Positions 60,238 to 64,000 of a stretch of 64,000 bases of DNA are shown here, piece after piece. A model generated the notes under the pieces. That model made no database searches, was not told where the DNA came from, and worked only from the letters and a program-made list of their open reading frames with translations. This DNA comes from Bacteroidota bacterium. Its GTDB lineage: Bacteria; Bacteroidota; Bacteroidia; AKYH767-A; 2013-40CM-41-45. The position numbers were made by a program, and so were the translations under genes. How positions within the stretch are numbered: position 1 is the stretch's first letter; the number at the start of each line of letters is the position of its first letter. The stretch lies in the NCBI GenBank assembly GCA_016713765.1, contig JADJON010000003.1:868001-932000 (forward strand). Reading direction: 5' to 3'.

Positions 60238-63024
60238 TCAAACGACGATGTTCACGATCCGACCCGGAACAACGACGATTTTTTTCGGTGTTTTTCCGTC
60301 GAGCAGCTTCAACACTTCTTCGCGTGACAGGACTTCCTTTTCGACGTCCTCCTTGGACAGGCCCAGGGCGATCTCGATGTTGAATTTCGTTTTACCGTTG
60401 AGCGAAATCGGATAGGCGAACGAGTCCTCGACCAGGTATTGAGGGTCGAGTTCAGGAAACCGGGCGTGCATGACCGAGCCTTTGTTGCCGAGCAGTTCCC
60501 ACAACTCCTCCGCGATGTGCGGAGCGAAGGGAGCGACCAGGATGGCCAGGGGTTCCAGCACCGCACGTTTGTCGCACTTGAGATCAGTGAGTTCGTTCAC
60601 GGCGATCATGAAGGCGCTGACCGAGGTGTTGAACGACAAACGTTCCGCGTCTTCTTCCACCTTTTTGATCAACTTGTGGAGCGCCTTGAGTTCGTCGCGC
60701 GAAGCGGCCTCCTCCGATACGCGGAAGGATCGTTCCGGACCGGCATGATAGAGGCGCCAGAGTTTGCGGATGAAATTCGAGGTGCCGCTGATGCCGCTGG
60801 TGTTCCAGGGCTTGGAGAGTTCGAGCGGGCCGAGGAACATCTCGTACAGGCGGAAGCAGTCGGCTCCGTACTTTTCGATCATGTCGTCGGGGTTGACGAC
60901 GTTCCACTTCGACTTCGACATTTTCTCCACCTCCGCGCCGCAGATGTATTTTCCGTCTTCGAGGATGAACTCGGCATTGGAAAAATCGGGGCGCCACTTG
61001 CGGAAGGCTTCGATATCGAGTACATCGTTCTCGACGATGTTGACGTCCACGTTGAGCGCCGAGGTTTCGTAGTTACCGCGCAGGTTATAAGAGACGAATT
61101 TGTTTGACTCTTTTACGCGGTAAACGAAATTCGACCGCCCCTGGATCATGCCCTGGTTCACCAGTCTGCGGGCCGGCTCTTTCACCGGAATGTGTCCGAG
61201 GTCGTAGAGCACTTTCGTCCAGAAGCGGACGTACAAGAGGTGACCGGTCGCGTGTTCGGAGCCGCCGATGTAGAGGTCGACGTCGCGCCAGTAGTCGATC
61301 GCCTCTTTCGACGCGATGGCCTTGTCGTTGCGCGGGTCCATGTACCGCAGGAAGTACCAGGAAGAAGCGGCCCAGCCGGGCATGGTGGTCGTTTCGAGCG
61401 GATGGCCGCGGTAGGTCCAGTTGTGCGCGCGCGCGAGCGGCGGCTCTCCGTCTTCGGTCGGAAGGAACTTATCGATCTCGGGCAGGCGAAGCGGAAGATC
61501 CGCGTCGGAGACCGGGAAGGGGATGTCGTCGTTGTAATAGATCGGGATCGGTTCGCCCCAGTAGCGTTGTCGCCCGAAGGCGGCATCGCGCAGGCGATAA
61601 TTCGTCTTGCCTTTGCCGTATCCGCGGGCTTCGATCTCGCCGATGATCGTGCTGATCGCCGTTTTGACCTCGAGTCCGTCGATGATGCCGGAGTTGATGC
61701 AACGGCCTTCCTTACCGTCCCAGCTCTCGGCCTGGATATCGTGGCCGGCGGGCGCTTCGATGACCTGCACGATGGGCAGGTTGAAGTGGCGTGCGAACTG
61801 GTGATCGCGCGCGTCGTGCGCGGGCACGGCCATGACGGCGCCGGTGCCGTAACCGGCGAGTACGTACTCCCCTACCCATACCGGCACTTTCGCGCCGGTG
61901 AACGGATGGAAGACGTATGCTCCGGTGAATTGTCCGGAGACCTTCTTCTCGGCCTGCCGTTCGCGTTCGGTCTTGTTCTTCGCCACATTCACGTAACGAT
62001 TGACCGCATCGCGGTATTCCGCTGTGGTGACGCGGTCGACCAGTTCGTGTTCAGGCGCCAGCGTGACGAAGGTGACACCGTAGATCGTGTCGGGACGCGT
62101 GGTGAACACCTCGACGGAGCCGTTGTGGCCGTCGAGCTGGAAAAAGACCGAGCAGCCTTCCGACTTTCCGATCCAGTTGCGCTGGTGTTCTTTGATGGAG
62201 TCGCTCCAGTCGATGCCGTCGAGGTCCTGCAGTAAACGTTCCGCATACGCAGTGATGCGCATGCTCCATTGTTTCATCTGCTTGCGCTCGACCGGGTAGC
62301 CGCCGCGTTCGGAGACGCCGTCTTTGACCTCGTCGTTGGCGAGCACGGTCCCGAGGGCAGGGCACCAGTTCACCCAGGCATCGCCCAGGTAGGCCAGGCG
62401 GAAGTGCATGAGGAGGTCGCTGCGTTCTTTTTCGGAGAGCGCTTTCCATTCTTCCGCCGTGAAGGGTTTGACGGGATGTTCGATATCGCCGGTCAGGACG
62501 CGATGGTCGCGACCCTGGCAGCCGTGCGCTTCGAACTTGTGAATGAGTGTTTCGATCGGCTCCGCTTTGTTGGAATCATGGTTGTACCAACTGTTGAAGA
62601 GCTGCAGGAAGATCCACTGCGTCCAGCGGTAGTACTCCGGATCGCAGGTACGTACTTCGCGGTCCCAGTCGTAGCAGAAGCCGATGTTGTCGAGTTGTTC
62701 GCGGTAGCGGCGGATGTTCTGCTCGGTGGTGACGGCCGGATGCTGACCGGTCTGGATGGCGTATTGTTCCGCGGGCAGACCGAAGGCATCGTAGCCCATC
62801 GGGTGGAGCACGTTGAAGCCTTTGAGCCGCTTGTAGCGGGCATAGATATCGGAAGCGATATAGCCCAGCGGGTGACCGACATGCAAACCCGCTCCGGACG
62901 GATAGGGAAACATATCCAGCACATAACACTTCGGCCGGGAGGGGTCGATGTTCACGCGGTACACCTGGTTGCGTTTCCAGGCTTCCTGCCATTTACGTTC
63001 TATGTCACGAACGGGGTACTCCAT
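60238..63024 (-). CDS. leuS: Leucyl-tRNA synthetase
   Basis: 928 residues. It charges tRNA-Leu with leucine. The N-terminal class I signature with the HIGH-type motif is visible (MFPYPSGAGLHVGHPLGYIA). The editing (CP1) domain has TTRPDTIYGVTFVTLAPEHE and GTGAVMAVPAHDARD, with the conserved editing Asp. The catalytic KMSKS loop is at residues 701-705 (EKMSKSKWNVVNPDDMI). An anticodon-binding domain and a C-terminal domain (GLSKEDVEKEVLSREEVLKL) complete it. Length and order are normal. A TACATTCG -7-like element lies at 63081-63088 on the minus strand. Confidence 0.96.
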   Translation of the reverse strand: MEYPVRDIERKWQEAWKRNQVYRVNIDPSRPKCYVLDMFPYPSGAGLHVGHPLGYIASDIYARYKRLKGFNVLHPMGYDAFGLPAEQYAIQTGQHPAVTTEQNIRRYREQLDNIGFCYDWDREVRTCDPEYYRWTQWIFLQLFNSWYNHDSNKAEPIETLIHKFEAHGCQGRDHRVLTGDIEHPVKPFTAEEWKALSEKERSDLLMHFRLAYLGDAWVNWCPALGTVLANDEVKDGVSERGGYPVERKQMKQWSMRITAYAERLLQDLDGIDWSDSIKEHQRNWIGKSEGCSVFFQLDGHNGSVEVFTTRPDTIYGVTFVTLAPEHELVDRVTTAEYRDAVNRYVNVAKNKTERERQAEKKVSGQFTGAYVFHPFTGAKVPVWVGEYVLAGYGTGAVMAVPAHDARDHQFARHFNLPIVQVIEAPAGHDIQAESWDGKEGRCINSGIIDGLEVKTAISTIIGEIEARGYGKGKTNYRLRDAAFGRQRYWGEPIPIYYNDDIPFPVSDADLPLRLPEIDKFLPTEDGEPPLARAHNWTYRGHPLETTTMPGWAASSWYFLRYMDPRNDKAIASKEAIDYWRDVDLYIGGSEHATGHLLYVRFWTKVLYDLGHIPVKEPARRLVNQGMIQGRSNFVYRVKESNKFVSYNLRGNYETSALNVDVNIVENDVLDIEAFRKWRPDFSNAEFILEDGKYICGAEVEKMSKSKWNVVNPDDMIEKYGADCFRLYEMFLGPLELSKPWNTSGISGTSNFIRKLWRLYHAGPERSFRVSEEAASRDELKALHKLIKKVEEDAERLSFNTSVSAFMIAVNELTDLKCDKRAVLEPLAILVAPFAPHIAEELWELLGNKGSVMHARFPELDPQYLVEDSFAYPISLNGKTKFNIEIALGLSKEDVEKEVLSREEVLKLLDGKTPKKIVVVPGRIVNIVV

Positions 63025-63142
63025 AAAGGGGGATCGGTGCGGATGAGGAGAAAGGAAACGAGGCTTCCCTTCTGAACATGCGAATGTAGAAAAAAGCGGC
63101 GGAGGGAAGCGGATTGCGGACTCCCGCGGGGAGGCTAATGCG

Positions 63143-63150
63143 TACTTTTG
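63143..63150 (+). promoter_or_regulatory. -7 element TACTTTTG for ftsX
   Basis: It fits TAnnTTTG and lies 13 nt upstream of ATG 63164. It supports that start and a short leader. Confidence 0.55.
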
Positions 63151-63163
63151 CAGGCACTTCCAG

Positions 63164-64000
63164 ATGGAAAATCCTCAAGACGGTAACCGCAGGCTTCGCA
63201 GCTCCTATGTATCCGCGATCATCAGCATCGCGTTGGTGCTGTTCCTGGTCGGCTTGCTGGGTCTGCTCATCCTGGAAGCGCGCCGGCTTTCGGAGTATGT
63301 GCGGGAGCACGTACAGGTGAGTATTTTCCTGCAGGATAATCTGAAAGACGAGCAGCTAAACGCGTTCATGCAGGAACTGGAAAGCATGTCGGAAGTACGA
63401 CAGGCACGCTACGTTTCGAAGGAAGCCGCGCTGGACAGCTTGAAAAAGGAGCTCGGAGAAGAAGCGACCGGTATGCTCGAGGCGAATCCCTTACCGGCCA
63501 CGATCGACCTGAAAGTACGCGCGGAGTACGCGGATCCTGACAGCCTGAAGGCCTTGCAGACGCATCTGCAGGCACGTTCGGAACTGGTACGGGAAGTGGT
63601 TTACCAGCAGACGGAAGTGGAGCGCATCAACAAGAATTTCCGGACGGTCGCCTTGGTGGTCTTCGCGTTCAGCCTGTTGTTGCTGGTGGTCGCGATCGCG
63701 CTCATCAACAACACCATTCGTCTGACGCTGTTCTCCCGACGGTTTACGATCAAGAGTATGCAACTGGTCGGAGCGACCCGCGGGTTCATTCGCCGTCCGT
63801 TTCTGCTGCGTTCCTTACTGCACGGGATCTATGCGTCTTTGATCGCCTGTATCCTGCTCTCGGGACTCTATGCCTTGCTCTATGCCCGCGTTCCCGAGCT
63901 GGCAGGCTTGCTGGATTTCCAAACCCTGGGTCTGTTGTTCGGCGGTGTCGTGGTGCTGGGGATGATCATTTCCGGCGTAAGCACCTTTTTCGCCGTGAAC
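63164..64000 (+). CDS. ftsX: Cell division protein FtsX (3' end outside window)
   Basis: The first 279 residues of a permease-type protein that partners FtsE and activates peptidoglycan hydrolases at the septum. The N-terminal cytoplasmic residues are followed by helix 1 (IISIALVLFLVGLLGLLIL), then the extracellular FtsX_ECD domain (REHVQVSIFLQDNLKDEQLN, ARYVSKEAALDSLKKELGEE, MLEANPLPATIDLKV). The FtsX core comes next, with helix 2 (VALVVFAFSLLLLVVAIALI), NNTIRLTLFSRRFTIKSMQL, VGATRGFIRRPFLLRSLLHG, and further helices up to the window end. Start ATG 63164 is the first in the frame after the promoter. Confidence 0.92.
   Translation, partial: MENPQDGNRRLRSSYVSAIISIALVLFLVGLLGLLILEARRLSEYVREHVQVSIFLQDNLKDEQLNAFMQELESMSEVRQARYVSKEAALDSLKKELGEEATGMLEANPLPATIDLKVRAEYADPDSLKALQTHLQARSELVREVVYQQTEVERINKNFRTVALVVFAFSLLLLVVAIALINNTIRLTLFSRRFTIKSMQLVGATRGFIRRPFLLRSLLHGIYASLIACILLSGLYALLYARVPELAGLLDFQTLGLLFGGVVVLGMIISGVSTFFAVN

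Overview
The window comes from an uncultured-type Bacteroidota genome. Support: several proteins carry type IX secretion (T9SS) C-terminal sorting domains, there are SprB repeats and DUF2723, DUF6089 and DUF3108 families, and many genes are preceded by the Bacteroidota -7 element TAnnTTTG. No rRNA is present; one tRNA-Gln is.

Region 1 (about 1-33,700) is an accessory island. It holds a partial DUF4143 ATPase, a tyrosine recombinase with a nearby inverted repeat, then an archive of eleven truncated Rhs/YD-repeat genes. Each archive unit consists of a near-identical Rhs-core 'arm' (from about 30 bp to 2.4 kb), a different C-terminal toxin domain, and a different downstream small gene that looks like its immunity gene. 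Units C1-C3 lie on the plus strand. Units C4-C11 lie head-to-tail on the minus strand. Two IS3-family copies (one truncated) and one IS30 element sit at the switch in orientation. The longest Rhs (C11, about 1,130 residues) still lacks its N-terminus and abuts a small HTH gene, so no unit here encodes an export-competent Rhs. The array looks like a silent reservoir or a record of past C-terminal displacement. All immunity candidates have signal peptides, lipoboxes or membrane segments, which points to envelope or periplasmic targets. Decayed XRE-regulator tails and a roughly 110-bp conserved spacer recur at unit borders. tRNA-Gln has its 3' end facing the island.

Region 2 (about 33,700-52,100) is GC-richer chromosomal backbone. 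It encodes a methyltransferase, three T9SS cargo proteins, a DUF2723 glycosyltransferase-like protein, a polysaccharide deacetylase, a DUF6089 outer-membrane protein, a TPR-like protein, IspG, a winged-helix regulator with a membrane protein and CreD nearby, and tryptophan 2,3-dioxygenase. Intergenic gaps are filled with three families of low-complexity repeats; one has also entered ispG in frame.

Region 3 (about 52,180-58,110) is an AT-rich insert of surface genes. Its first gene, an SprB-repeat adhesin, has a ten-G tract that puts the signal peptide out of frame with the rest (possible phase variation). Two T9SS cargo genes follow, then an IS end relic.

Region 4 (58,170-64,000) is backbone again: a DUF3108 protein, ScpB, LeuRS and the start of FtsX.
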